From PWHG01 sp964406935 (GTDB taxonomy: Bacteria; Patescibacteriota; Patescibacteriia; Patescibacteriales; UBA12465): DNA of 64,000 nt. The notes under the pieces were generated by a model. It ran no database searches. It saw only the letters and a program-made list of their open reading frames with translations, and was not told the origin of the DNA. The stretch lies in NCBI GenBank assembly GCA_964406935.1, contig CAYOTM010000002.1:1-64000 (forward strand). The letters are read 5' to 3'. The position numbers and the translations under genes were made by a program. Shown one piece after another: positions 8,206 to 16,495 of this stretch. Position 1 is the first letter of the stretch. Every line of letters begins with the position of its first letter.

Positions 8206-8922
8206 TTATTTTTTAATTTGTTTCTTGACAGCCAATAAAGACTTTTCAATAGAGTTAACTATTAGTAGGATTGTTTTAGTGGAGTCATCATTACCGGAAA
8301 TTGGATAATTTACTAATTCCGGATTAACATTAGTATCACAAATCGCAATAATTGGAATTCGTTTCTTTCTCGCTTCAGTAACCGCAGTTGATTCTTCTTT
8401 AATATCCCAAACAAATAAAGCGTCCGGTAATTTAGTTAAATTAGTCAACCCACCGACGCGGTCAGATAAACGTTTAATTTCTCTCTCAAATTGTAATTTT
8501 TCCTTTTTTGTATATTTATCTAATTTTCCACTATCTCGTTTTTCGATTAATTCTTGATATTTTTTAACTGAACGCTTAACCACGCTAAAATTGGTTAAAT
8601 AACCACCTAACCACTTACCAACCACATAAGGTTGCTCGAGATTAACAGCCAATTCTTTAATAGAGTTTTTCACTTGATCTTTAGTGCCAACAAATAAAAT
8701 ATTTTTATTATCAGCTAAAAGCCCGGCCATAAAATCTAAGGCCGCTTCTAATTGCTTTAAACTTTGAGTTAAATCGATGATATAAATACCATTTTTCTCG
8801 CCAAAAATAAAAGGCTTCATTTTTGGGTGCCAACGATTAGTTCGATGGCCAAAGTGCATGCCGGCTTGCAGCATGTCAGCTAAACTAGGAAGTTTGTGCA
8901 TATTTTTTTTCTTTTTACCCAT
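8206..8922 (-). CDS. rpsB: 30S ribosomal protein S2
   Basis: Small-subunit ribosomal protein of 238 residues. It shows the family signature LADMLQAGMHFGHRTNRWHPKMKPFI near the N-terminus and a second block LPDALFVWDIKEESTAVTEARKKRIPIIAICDTNVNPELV near residues 160-200. The start is taken at 8922 (MGKKKKNMHKL); the internal Met at residue 8 would also fit S2 alignments. No Shine-Dalgarno is present and two small hairpins lie directly upstream, so leader-based control is plausible. Transcribed with tsf from the promoter at 9037-9065. Confidence 0.97.
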   Translation of the reverse strand: MGKKKKNMHKLPSLADMLQAGMHFGHRTNRWHPKMKPFIFGEKNGIYIIDLTQSLKQLEAALDFMAGLLADNKNILFVGTKDQVKNSIKELAVNLEQPYVVGKWLGGYLTNFSVVKRSVKKYQELIEKRDSGKLDKYTKKEKLQFEREIKRLSDRVGGLTNLTKLPDALFVWDIKEESTAVTEARKKRIPIIAICDTNVNPELVNYPISGNDDSTKTILLIVNSIEKSLLAVKKQIKK

Positions 8923-8925
8923 TTC

Positions 8926-8963
8926 TGGGACGTCTGCCCACCGTGGTTTAAATAGTTAAACCA
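8926..8963 (-). promoter_or_regulatory. Paired hairpins in the rpsB leader
   Basis: Between the promoter and the rpsB start codon are an 8-bp perfect stem (TGGTTTAA / TTAAACCA, loop of 4, 8944-8963) and a short TGGG/CCCA stem (8926-8940) ending three bases before the ATG. Ribosomal-protein leaders often carry structures for autogenous control; S2 binding here is inference. Confidence 0.4.
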
Positions 8964-9001
8964 GAAAAATTAGTAGGCATGTTGTTTTTTAAGATTAATA
9001 A

Positions 9002-9027
9002 AAAGAGGCTTGGCTTAATAAGGCCTC
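9002..9027 (-). terminator. Hairpin with T-run between the transglutaminase-like gene and rpsB
   Basis: GAGGC / GCCTC stem (9005-9009 with 9023-9027) followed by five T on the minus strand. It lies after the stop of the upstream gene and also just inside the 5' end expected for the rpsB transcript. It most likely terminates the upstream transcript. Confidence 0.55.
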
Positions 9028-9036
9028 CAAAGTACT

Positions 9037-9065
9037 ATATTAAAGGAAATAAAGATGATTGTCAA
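9037..9065 (-). promoter_or_regulatory. Sigma-70-type promoter of rpsB-tsf
   Basis: On the minus strand a perfect -35 TTGACA (9065-9060), a 17-bp spacer and -10 TAATAT (9042-9037). Predicted start about 9030, giving a leader of about 107 nt. Confidence 0.85.
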
Positions 9066-9073
9066 TAAAAAAA

Positions 9074-10558
9074 TTAACTAACAATTTGATAAAAATCCCG
9101 CCAAGCTTGGTTAAAACTATTAACTGCTTGATTATATTCGTTAATCTTTACTTGATATACCTTAGCTTTATCATCATATTCTTTTACCAAATTATTATAC
9201 TGAGGGACTAAAGAATTATAAGTAGCCAAATCACCACTATCTCGAGCCGCTAGCATGCTAGAACGTATTTGTTCTAAATTAGTATACAGCTGATCAATCT
9301 CGGTTTTCTCTTGATCTAAAGACTGCTTTAAATTATTAATTCTTAAATTTTCCGCTTGAAGACTACTCACCCTTTCCTTACTACGGGTTACTCCATAATA
9401 AGTTTGACCACTGCTAGTTTGCTTAATTTCCATAGTACCTAAATTATTAGAGGAAAAGACATTATTTAAACTACTATCGGTTGGGTTAGCTAAGCCGTTA
9501 TTTAAGGTCTGGGGAACCACTCCTGGGGGGAAATAATTAGTGGTTTCCAGGAAACAATAAGAACTATTATTTAAAGAGTCAGCCTGAGGACATAAAATCC
9601 CAAGAGCTGAGTGATTGCTGTCAGGAAAATCTAAAATCGCGGCGCCATAATTTAAGGCTCGTAACCAAAAAACTGCTAAGAAGGTTTTATCAGCACAAAC
9701 CCCTTTCTGGAGGTAAAGGGTTTCAAAAGGAAAGTAAGGAATCGGATTAGCTTGCTGCGCCTTAGCGTTATCATAAGGAATATATTGAATAAAAGCTAAA
9801 ATAAATTCTAAGGTTTCTTCTTGATTTAAACCCTGACTCTTAGCTAAATCTTGAAGCGCCTCTAAGACTTCTAAGCTTTGCTGATCCTCTGGTTTAGTTT
9901 GCAAGAAAATTCCATAATAAGAATTTCTTAAATCAGTTGGCGGATTATTCGCTGGATAAGTATAAACTTTGGGATCTTGATTATATAAATTATAAATATT
10001 TTCGCTTAAATTAGCCTTTAAATAATAATCTTTTTGACCATAACGCCAAGTAAAATAATGAGTATGGGTTTGGTCATTGGGATTGGGGTTAGGCGCTGGT
10101 GAGTTAGGTAAATTAGCGCTAGCGGAAACAATTTGATTTAAATTAGCAGTCGTAATCCCTAAACCAAACTGACGCATTAAATTAAAAGCGGTTGCTGGAC
10201 GATCCAAATAATACAGGCGGTTATCTAAGGGATTGACATAGTAAGCCTGCCCCTTATCATGAACTCGTAATAAAATACGACCAGCTAAACGAGAGGCACC
10301 TAAACGTGAAAAAGACTGCCAATCAGTTTCGCTAATACCAAGTCCCAGGGTCTGCATTAGATAAAAAGCATCGGCCGGTCGCCCCAAATAGTAGCGTTTA
10401 GCGTCTACTGGATTAACATACCAGGCCTCACCGTTAGCTTCTACTTGGAGCAGAATTCGACCGGCTAGCCGTTGACTAAGATTAGCCTGGCTGGGAATTG
10501 GCCACAAAAAAATAGTCAGTAGGAATAGTAAAGTAAATATTTTAAAACGTGTAAACAT
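9074..10558 (-). CDS. Secreted transglutaminase-like protein with two LAGR...LGRP repeats
   Basis: A 494-aa protein if started at the ATG at 10558 (MFTRFKIFTLLFLL). An upstream in-frame extension would overlap the preceding gene and bury the signal peptide, so I reject it. After the signal peptide (about 1-25, SQA cleavage) come two copies of a roughly 45-aa repeat (about 29-76 and 89-135) with LAGRILL, WYV/YYV, YYL and RPA.AF. Next comes a transglutaminase-like core around KGVCADKTFLAVFWLRALNY (catalytic Cys) and NHSALGI (His), with a possible third residue in LETTNY. The C-terminal 100 residues are coiled coil. The same repeat recurs in the large surface protein at 59750-63298. Substrate is unknown; cell-surface location is inferred. 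Confidence 0.75.
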   Translation of the reverse strand: MFTRFKIFTLLFLLTIFLWPIPSQANLSQRLAGRILLQVEANGEAWYVNPVDAKRYYLGRPADAFYLMQTLGLGISETDWQSFSRLGASRLAGRILLRVHDKGQAYYVNPLDNRLYYLDRPATAFNLMRQFGLGITTANLNQIVSASANLPNSPAPNPNPNDQTHTHYFTWRYGQKDYYLKANLSENIYNLYNQDPKVYTYPANNPPTDLRNSYYGIFLQTKPEDQQSLEVLEALQDLAKSQGLNQEETLEFILAFIQYIPYDNAKAQQANPIPYFPFETLYLQKGVCADKTFLAVFWLRALNYGAAILDFPDSNHSALGILCPQADSLNNSSYCFLETTNYFPPGVVPQTLNNGLANPTDSSLNNVFSSNNLGTMEIKQTSSGQTYYGVTRSKERVSSLQAENLRINNLKQSLDQEKTEIDQLYTNLEQIRSSMLAARDSGDLATYNSLVPQYNNLVKEYDDKAKVYQVKINEYNQAVNSFNQAWRDFYQIVS

Positions 10559-10568
10559 AGAAAATAAG

Positions 10569-11243
10569 TTATTGACTAAGCAAGGTAATGAATAGATCTT
10601 CAGTGGGCGCCTTAGGCAAGTGAGAGACATCATTGGTTTGGTTAATCTTAACATAACCATTACGATCAATAATTAACTTAGTAATTGAAGATTGAAAAAT
10701 TTCTAAAGACAAGAAGCCAATTACATCAGCATTAATAATACCAGTAAGAATGGTTTTAATAATATTGCCGTGACAAAAAACAGCTATTCTTTTACCCTTA
10801 TTTTTACGAAAAATATCCCACAGTAAACGACGACCACGAGCCTGCATTAAATCTAATTTGTGATCAAGTTCTTTATAATCTTTTAGTTTAGTGGGTCGAT
10901 TTTTTTCACAAGTATTAAAATATTTAATGCGATGCCAATTTTTCCAATTAATTTCATTCAAACGAGCATCAATTTTTATTTTTTTCTGGAGAGTGAGATT
11001 AACAATCTCGGCTGTTTGTTTAGCCCGTTTTAGTTCGCTGGAATAAACCACATCAATCTCTTTCTTTAGCAAAGATTTACTTAATTGTTTCGCTTGCTTA
11101 ATACCATTTTTTGATAAAGGCATTAAGCGATCACCCACTATTTCTTCCAGGGAGTAATCGGGATTAGCGTGACGAATTAAATAAATTGTAGTATAGGGTT
11201 TATGAGTTTTTGGCTTTAATTCAGAATAAGGACTTTTATACAT
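10569..11243 (-). CDS. Histidine phosphatase family protein (phosphoglycerate mutase-like)
   Basis: A 224-residue branch-1 histidine phosphatase. It has the active-site TIYLIRHANPD (RHG-type motif, here RHA) near residue 20, YSSELKRAKQTAEIV with the second Arg, a Glu in LNEINW, and the second catalytic His in AVFCHGNIIKT. It could be a broad phosphatase or a cofactor-dependent phosphoglycerate mutase. The window otherwise has gap, eno and pyk but no recognised mutase, which makes a glycolytic role possible but unproven. RHA in place of RHG is seen in phosphatase members. The gene lies 14 nt downstream of the SOD gene. Confidence 0.85.
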   Translation of the reverse strand: MYKSPYSELKPKTHKPYTTIYLIRHANPDYSLEEIVGDRLMPLSKNGIKQAKQLSKSLLKKEIDVVYSSELKRAKQTAEIVNLTLQKKIKIDARLNEINWKNWHRIKYFNTCEKNRPTKLKDYKELDHKLDLMQARGRRLLWDIFRKNKGKRIAVFCHGNIIKTILTGIINADVIGFLSLEIFQSSITKLIIDRNGYVKINQTNDVSHLPKAPTEDLFITLLSQ

Positions 11244-11257
11244 ATTCTTAAAGAAAA

Positions 11258-11860
11258 TTATTTACTAGTCAAAAAATTATTAGCGACGAAATCCCAATTA
11301 ATTAGGTTTTGTAAAACTGCTTCGATAAAATCGGCGCGACGATTTTGATAATCTAAATAATAAGCGTGCTCCCAAACATCAATCGTTAATAAGGGGATTA
11401 AATTATGAGCCAGTGGAGTATCGGCATTAGCGGTTTTAAAAATTTTTAAAGCTTGACCATCTTTAACGAGCCAGGCCCAACCACTACCAAACTGAGTAAG
11501 GGCAGCTTGTTTAAATTCAGCCAAAAAATTATCTAAGGACTGAAAGTGCTGTTCAAGGGCAGCTAATAAATCGGGGTTAATCTCCTTCTTCAAATCAGCG
11601 GGCTTTAGACATTGCCAAAAAAAATCATGATTAAATACTTGAGCAGCGTTGTTAAATACCGCCGTCATTTCAGGTGACTTAGCACTCGCTATAACAATCT
11701 CTGCCAAACTATTATCAGCGATTGGACTATCAGTAATTAATTTATTTAAATTATCAACATAGGCTTGATGATGCTTGCCATGATGGAATTCTAAGGTTTT
11801 GGCGGAGATATATGGCTCTAAGGCAGTAAATGTAAAGGGTAGGTTATTTAATTGAAACAT
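11258..11860 (-). CDS. Iron/manganese superoxide dismutase
   Basis: Converts superoxide to O2 and H2O2. The 200-residue protein has His26 (LEFHHGKHHQAYVDNLN), the second ligand in VFNHDFFWQCL, FGSGWAWLV, and the Asp/His pair in DVWEHAYYLDYQNRR. All four metal ligands are visible. Fe versus Mn cannot be decided by eye. No signal peptide is present, so it is cytosolic. It stands out beside an [FeFe] hydrogenase, an oxygen-sensitive enzyme, and suggests exposure to oxygen or reactive oxygen species. Confidence 0.95.
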   Translation of the reverse strand: MFQLNNLPFTFTALEPYISAKTLEFHHGKHHQAYVDNLNKLITDSPIADNSLAEIVIASAKSPEMTAVFNNAAQVFNHDFFWQCLKPADLKKEINPDLLAALEQHFQSLDNFLAEFKQAALTQFGSGWAWLVKDGQALKIFKTANADTPLAHNLIPLLTIDVWEHAYYLDYQNRRADFIEAVLQNLINWDFVANNFLTSK

Positions 11861-11979
11861 AAATTTATTATTTAATTTATAAAATTTAGCTAATTTTAAA
11901 TAAATATATTTAATTTTAAAAATTTAAAATATTTATTTATCAAGTTTATTATAACAAAAAAAGAGCTTTAAGAAAACTA

Positions 11980-12981
11980 TTATTTAGCTACTAATTGTCC
12001 GCAAGCCGCTGCAATTTCACTTCCCTGGCTATGACGAACCGTCACCGCTACTTTAGATTTTAATAAAATATTATAAAACTGCTTAATCCGCTCAGGGGAT
12101 GATGCTTTAAAATCACGACCGGGATTATAGGGAATTAAATTTAATAAATATAAAGGCTTAGCCATTAATTTAGCTAATTCTTTGGCTTGAATATCACTAT
12201 CATTTACCCCAGCTAACATCACATACTCAAACATTAAGCGCCGACCAGTCTTTTGTAAATAAAAATCGGCTGCCTTAAAGATATCTTTTAAACTAGCCTG
12301 GTCAGCAGCCCTAGGCATTAAGCGCTGGCGCAAAGCATCATTAGGGGCATGCAAAGAAATAGCAAGATTAATTTGTAAATTTTCACTAGCTAATTTTTTA
12401 ATCATTGCCGGCAAACCAACTGTAGAAACAGAAATTCGCCGCGCTCCAAAGTTAGTGGTTTCTGGGTTATTCAAAAATTTAATCGCCGCCATCACTGCTT
12501 GATAATTTAATAAGGGTTCACCCATTCCCATAAATACCAAGTTATCAATTTTATGATTACTATTTTTTAAGTGCCTCCCCCAAAAAATAAATTGATCAAT
12601 AATTTCTTCTTTGGTTAAATTACGTTTAAAACCCAACTTACCAGTTGAACAAAAAGAGCAAGCCAAGGGACAACCTACCTGCGAAGATACACAAACAGTA
12701 TAGCGCGAATTAGCCTGACGAATTAAAACAGTTTCAATTTTTAAACCATCGCTTAAAGTAATCAGAGCTTTTTGACTATTATTTTTTTTATCAGCGTCCT
12801 TAATAATTTCTCCAGAAATACTTAAGGGACAAGCGGTTTCTAGTTTTTCTCGTAAACTTAAAGGTAGGGTAGTTAACTCTGACCAGGAAGTAATAAACTG
12901 TTGAAAGAGGGCCTGATTAATCTGCTGCCAGCGAAATTTTGGCTGATCTTGTAAGATAATTGATAATTGAGAAATATCCAT
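11980..12981 (-). CDS. rlmN: 23S rRNA (adenine-2503-C2)-methyltransferase RlmN
   Basis: Radical-SAM enzyme that methylates C2 of A2503 of 23S rRNA and A37 of some tRNAs. The 333-residue protein has the radical-SAM triad CPLACSFC near residues 104-111, FMGMGEPLLNY, ISVSTVGL, LAISLHAPND, MLAGVNDS, and the C-terminal catalytic Cys in SEIAAACGQL. Length is typical. It sits 11 nt after the phosphoesterase gene at the end of a run that includes eno, pyk and tgt. Confidence 0.96.
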   Translation of the reverse strand: MDISQLSIILQDQPKFRWQQINQALFQQFITSWSELTTLPLSLREKLETACPLSISGEIIKDADKKNNSQKALITLSDGLKIETVLIRQANSRYTVCVSSQVGCPLACSFCSTGKLGFKRNLTKEEIIDQFIFWGRHLKNSNHKIDNLVFMGMGEPLLNYQAVMAAIKFLNNPETTNFGARRISVSTVGLPAMIKKLASENLQINLAISLHAPNDALRQRLMPRAADQASLKDIFKAADFYLQKTGRRLMFEYVMLAGVNDSDIQAKELAKLMAKPLYLLNLIPYNPGRDFKASSPERIKQFYNILLKSKVAVTVRHSQGSEIAAACGQLVAK

Positions 12982-12992
12982 ATAAATAATTA

Positions 12993-14096
12993 TTAGGCTT
13001 TCTTAAGGGTGACTAAAACAATTTCTGAGGGTGGCCCAAGGCGTAAAGGTGGCCCCCAGGTGCCGGCTCCAGAAGTAACTGATAAGGTTAAACCCTGTTT
13101 ATTAAAGACGCCAAAATCATGACCATTATATAAAGCTTTATTGGCAAAATTAAAGGGGAACATTTGACCAGCATGAGTATGACCAGATAGTTGTAAACTA
13201 ATACCAGCTGCCTGGACGGCTGGTAGATCACGGGGTTCATGGAATAATAAGATACTAGGTTTGTGAGAATCATAACCCAATTTATTTAATAAGGTTTCCC
13301 TGACATCGAGCGGACGAGCAAAGCCACACACCAAGCCAATAATTTGTAGGCCTTCAACCTCAATTAATTTATTTTCTAGCAATTGAATGCCTCCGCCAGC
13401 TAATAATTCCCTGACTTTATCTGAACCTAAATCTTCATCATGATTACCAAAGGAATAATATACTCCCAGTGGAGCTGTAAATTTATTAGGCAAATGATTG
13501 AGCCAAGAAAAATCAATTTCTACACCATCAAATAAATCTCCAGTGATACAAATAGCGTCAGCCTGCAAAGAATGAACTTTTTTTAATAATTTTTTAAAAA
13601 ATTGTTGGCGCCAAATTGGCCCTAAATGAACATCGGAAATATGAGCAATCGTCTTCCCCTCCCAACTAGCTGGTAAATTTTTTATCTTAACTGTTATTTT
13701 TCTTACTCGTAAAAAATAAGCTAATAAAAATTCTACCAGTAATAAGGGGCCCTGCAAGATAAAAAATAAAATACTAACTAAATCAGCATTAAGATAAAAA
13801 TTAAAGATAGTTAATACATTAGTGACTAGCCAGAAAAAGATAAATAATAATAAGGAATTAAGCATCACCCCACCCCATAAGGCGGCTAGTAAGTAACCTA
13901 AGCGAGTCCAGGCATTATCTCGAAAGCGAATCAAGGGAATGGCGGTGGTGGATAAAATAAAAAAAAGTAAGATTAGAAAAAACAAATAAAGATTAGCTTG
14001 AAAATTGAAATTTAAATGATAACGCCAAGCTAAAAAAACTAAAGCGTGTCCGCCTAAAAAACAAATAACTGTAATAATAAAAAATATTTTTTTCAT
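12993..14096 (-). CDS. Membrane-anchored metallophosphoesterase (calcineurin-like)
   Basis: About 367 residues. The N-terminal 130 residues hold about four transmembrane segments. The catalytic domain follows with HISDVHLGP, ITGDLFDG, FGNHDED, LLFHEPR and LSGHTHAGQMFPF, the full five-block metallophosphoesterase set for two metals. This matches the YkuE/DUF-type membrane phosphoesterases; the substrate is unknown, possibly a lipid-linked pyrophosphate such as UDP-diacylglucosamine. I choose the ATG at 14096 because an AGGTGA Shine-Dalgarno sits 8 nt upstream; the first possible start is a GTG at 14108 inside that site. Confidence 0.87.
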   Translation of the reverse strand: MKKIFFIITVICFLGGHALVFLAWRYHLNFNFQANLYLFFLILLFFILSTTAIPLIRFRDNAWTRLGYLLAALWGGVMLNSLLLFIFFWLVTNVLTIFNFYLNADLVSILFFILQGPLLLVEFLLAYFLRVRKITVKIKNLPASWEGKTIAHISDVHLGPIWRQQFFKKLLKKVHSLQADAICITGDLFDGVEIDFSWLNHLPNKFTAPLGVYYSFGNHDEDLGSDKVRELLAGGGIQLLENKLIEVEGLQIIGLVCGFARPLDVRETLLNKLGYDSHKPSILLFHEPRDLPAVQAAGISLQLSGHTHAGQMFPFNFANKALYNGHDFGVFNKQGLTLSVTSGAGTWGPPLRLGPPSEIVLVTLKKA

Positions 14097-14141
14097 AAAA
14101 AAAATCACCTAGTAGGGGTTTGGGTAGTCATGTATAAAAAT

Positions 14142-15437
14142 TTATTTGCCTGCAAAGGGCCAACGCCAATAAATTGCTTTATCGCCTAACTCTTGTTCAA
14201 TCGCTAATAAACGATTATATTTAGCCGTGCGTTCGCTGCGGGCGGGAGCACCAGTTTTAATTTGACCACCACCCATAGCAACGGCTAAATCGGCAATAAA
14301 ACTATCTTCAGTCTCACCACTACGATGAGAAATCACAAAATTTAAATCAGCTTGATGAGCTAAATTAATAGCGGCAATTGTTTCAGTAAGGGTCCCAATT
14401 TGATTTAATTTTATTAAAACAGAGTTGGTCGCCTTGGTGGTAATTCCTTTATTAATAAATTCCAAATTAGTAACGTATAAATCATCACCGACAACTTGCC
14501 GCCAAGGATGAACTTGGGCAGTAAATTGACTAAAAGCTGACCAATCGTTTTCCGCGAATACATCTTCTAAAGAAACTAGTGGATAGCGATCCATTAAAGT
14601 TTGATAATAAGCGCTTAGCTCTGAGCTAGAAAGTTCTTTATTTTCTTTTTTTAAATGATACAAATTGTCATGAAAAAATTCGTTGGCGGCCGCATCAATG
14701 GCAAAAACAATGTCTTCTCCTAAAGAGTAGCCACTTTCTATAACTGCCTCAGTTAATAACTTAAAGGGCTCTTCATTGTCAGCAAAATTTGGAGCAAAGC
14801 CACCTTCATCACCCACTCCCAAGTGATAACCCTTGTCTTTAAGAATTTTCCTTAAAGAATGATAAACTTCACTCCCCATGCGAATAGCTTCCGAAAAACT
14901 ATGAGCTCCCACAGGTAAAATCATATATTCCTGAATATCACTGGACCAATTAGCATGCTGACCACCATTTAAAACATTCATCATTGGCACCGGTAAAACA
15001 TAGGGACCATCAGGCAGTGGGCTAAAGCGCAATAAATAATCATATAAAGGTTGGTGCAGCGCCGCGGCGGCAGATCGAGCGACAGCTAAAGACACCCCTA
15101 AAATCGCGTTCGCTCCTAAATTACTTTTATTATCAGTGCCGTCTAAATCAATCATTTGTTGATCAATCTCTATTTGTTTATCAGCTGCTTGACCAATAAT
15201 ACAAGGGGCAATTTTTTCTTCGATATTTTTTATAGCCTGAAGGACGCTTTTTCCTTGATAGCGACTAGAATCATTATCTCTTAACTCTAAGGCCTCATAG
15301 CTACCGGTTGAAGCCCCTGAAGGAACAGCTGCTTCGCCAGTAATGCCATTATTCAAAGAAACTTTAACCTGAACAGTGGGATGTCCTCGCGAATCTAAAA
15401 TCTCCCAGGCTTTGATTGATTTAATAATCATCGACAT
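14142..15437 (-). CDS. eno: Enolase
   Basis: Converts 2-phosphoglycerate to phosphoenolpyruvate. The 431-residue protein starts MSMIIKSIKAWEILDSRGHPTV. It keeps the core motifs: SGASTGSYEALELRD, GANAILGVSLAVARSAA, MMNVLNGGQHANW, GDEGGFAPN, SLEDVFAENDW, VGDDLYVTN, LIKLNQIGTLTET, SHRSGETEDSFIADLAV and KTGAPARSERTAKYN. The catalytic Lys and metal-binding acids lie within these blocks. It is followed by the phosphoesterase and preceded by pyk, 11 nt apart. Confidence 0.97.
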   Translation of the reverse strand: MSMIIKSIKAWEILDSRGHPTVQVKVSLNNGITGEAAVPSGASTGSYEALELRDNDSSRYQGKSVLQAIKNIEEKIAPCIIGQAADKQIEIDQQMIDLDGTDNKSNLGANAILGVSLAVARSAAAALHQPLYDYLLRFSPLPDGPYVLPVPMMNVLNGGQHANWSSDIQEYMILPVGAHSFSEAIRMGSEVYHSLRKILKDKGYHLGVGDEGGFAPNFADNEEPFKLLTEAVIESGYSLGEDIVFAIDAAANEFFHDNLYHLKKENKELSSSELSAYYQTLMDRYPLVSLEDVFAENDWSAFSQFTAQVHPWRQVVGDDLYVTNLEFINKGITTKATNSVLIKLNQIGTLTETIAAINLAHQADLNFVISHRSGETEDSFIADLAVAMGGGQIKTGAPARSERTAKYNRLLAIEQELGDKAIYWRWPFAGK

Positions 15438-15448
15438 ATATTTATAAA

Positions 15449-16483
15449 TTAATACTTAATAACATTTTCTTTATATAAATAACTACTGGTTCGCTTAATC
15501 ACTTTGTTCAAAATACTAACTGCTTGGGAGGCATAATTTCCAATCGCGGTTTCATCAGACAACATAATAAAATCAGCCCCATCTAAGACAGCGTTGGCAA
15601 TATCACTAACCTCAGCTCTAGTTGGATGAGAGTTGTCAATCATTGAAGTCATCACTTGAGTAGCGATAATCGCTGGTTTATCATGCCAATGAGCATGACG
15701 TACAAGGTTCTTTTGAATAATTGGGAGCTCTTCCATTGGCACTTCAATTCCTAAATCACCGCGAGCGACCATAATCGCATCTGAGGCCTTGATAATAGCA
15801 TCAATATTTTTTAAAGCAAGCGCTCGTTCAATTTTGGCAATAATCTTAATTTTACTTCCCTTGCCCAATAAACGTCGTAAGCGCAAGATATCTTGAGCGG
15901 TTTGGACAAAAGATAGAGCAATATAATCAACTCCTAACTTCATAGCAAATTTTACATCCTTAATATCCTTGGCGGTCAACCCTCCTTTTTTAAAATTAGT
16001 ATCGGGAATATTAATTCCGCGATGAGAAGTCAAGAGGCCGCCAATGATTACCCGGGCAAAAATAACTCGTTTTAAAACCTTAGTAACTTTTAATTCAATA
16101 TCGCCATTAGCTAAAAATAAGGGATCACCTTTTTTGATATACTGATATAAATCCGGGCTATCAATCGGAATAATTTCACCGATATTAGCGGCTGGCCGTT
16201 TAATATAGGTAAACTGCACTTCTTGCTGGTGGCTTAAGAGTCGACCAGCTTCTGGTAATTGGCCAACCCTAATCCGGGGGCCCTGTAAATCTTGAATAAT
16301 GGTAATCTTTAAATTATGATCACGATTAATTTTATCAATAATTTTCTTTAAACGACGAAATTGAGCAAAGGTGGCGTGGGAAAAATTAAGGCGAATTACT
16401 TCTGCCCCAGCTTTAATAATTGATAATAATTTATCAGGATCTTCTGATTTAGGACCAACGGTCACAATAATTTTGGTAGCCAT
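15449..16483 (-). CDS. pyk: Pyruvate kinase, short form lacking the C-terminal domain
   Basis: Makes ATP and pyruvate from phosphoenolpyruvate and ADP. The 344-residue protein covers the A and B domains: KIIVTVGPKS, RLNFSHATF, DLQGPRIRVG, ANGDIEL, KKGGLTAKDIKD, ALSFVQ, IIAKIERALAL, IMVARGDLGIEVP, ATQVMTSMIDN and DGADFIMLSDETAIGNY. It stops about 20 residues after that last motif. A usual pyruvate kinase is about 470 residues and carries a C-terminal domain that binds allosteric effectors; here it is absent while the barrel is whole. It is therefore probably active but unregulated. The stop is clean and the next gene follows at 11 nt, so this is not a frameshift. It lies 12 nt after tgt. Confidence 0.93.
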   Translation of the reverse strand: MATKIIVTVGPKSEDPDKLLSIIKAGAEVIRLNFSHATFAQFRRLKKIIDKINRDHNLKITIIQDLQGPRIRVGQLPEAGRLLSHQQEVQFTYIKRPAANIGEIIPIDSPDLYQYIKKGDPLFLANGDIELKVTKVLKRVIFARVIIGGLLTSHRGINIPDTNFKKGGLTAKDIKDVKFAMKLGVDYIALSFVQTAQDILRLRRLLGKGSKIKIIAKIERALALKNIDAIIKASDAIMVARGDLGIEVPMEELPIIQKNLVRHAHWHDKPAIIATQVMTSMIDNSHPTRAEVSDIANAVLDGADFIMLSDETAIGNYASQAVSILNKVIKRTSSYLYKENVIKY

Positions 16484-16495
16484 ATAGTTGTAGAC

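Noticed and set aside
9074..10669. Longer start (531 aa) for the transglutaminase-like protein
   Set aside because: It would overlap the upstream phosphatase gene by about 100 bp and place the signal peptide internally; MFTRFKIFTLL is a proper signal peptide start.
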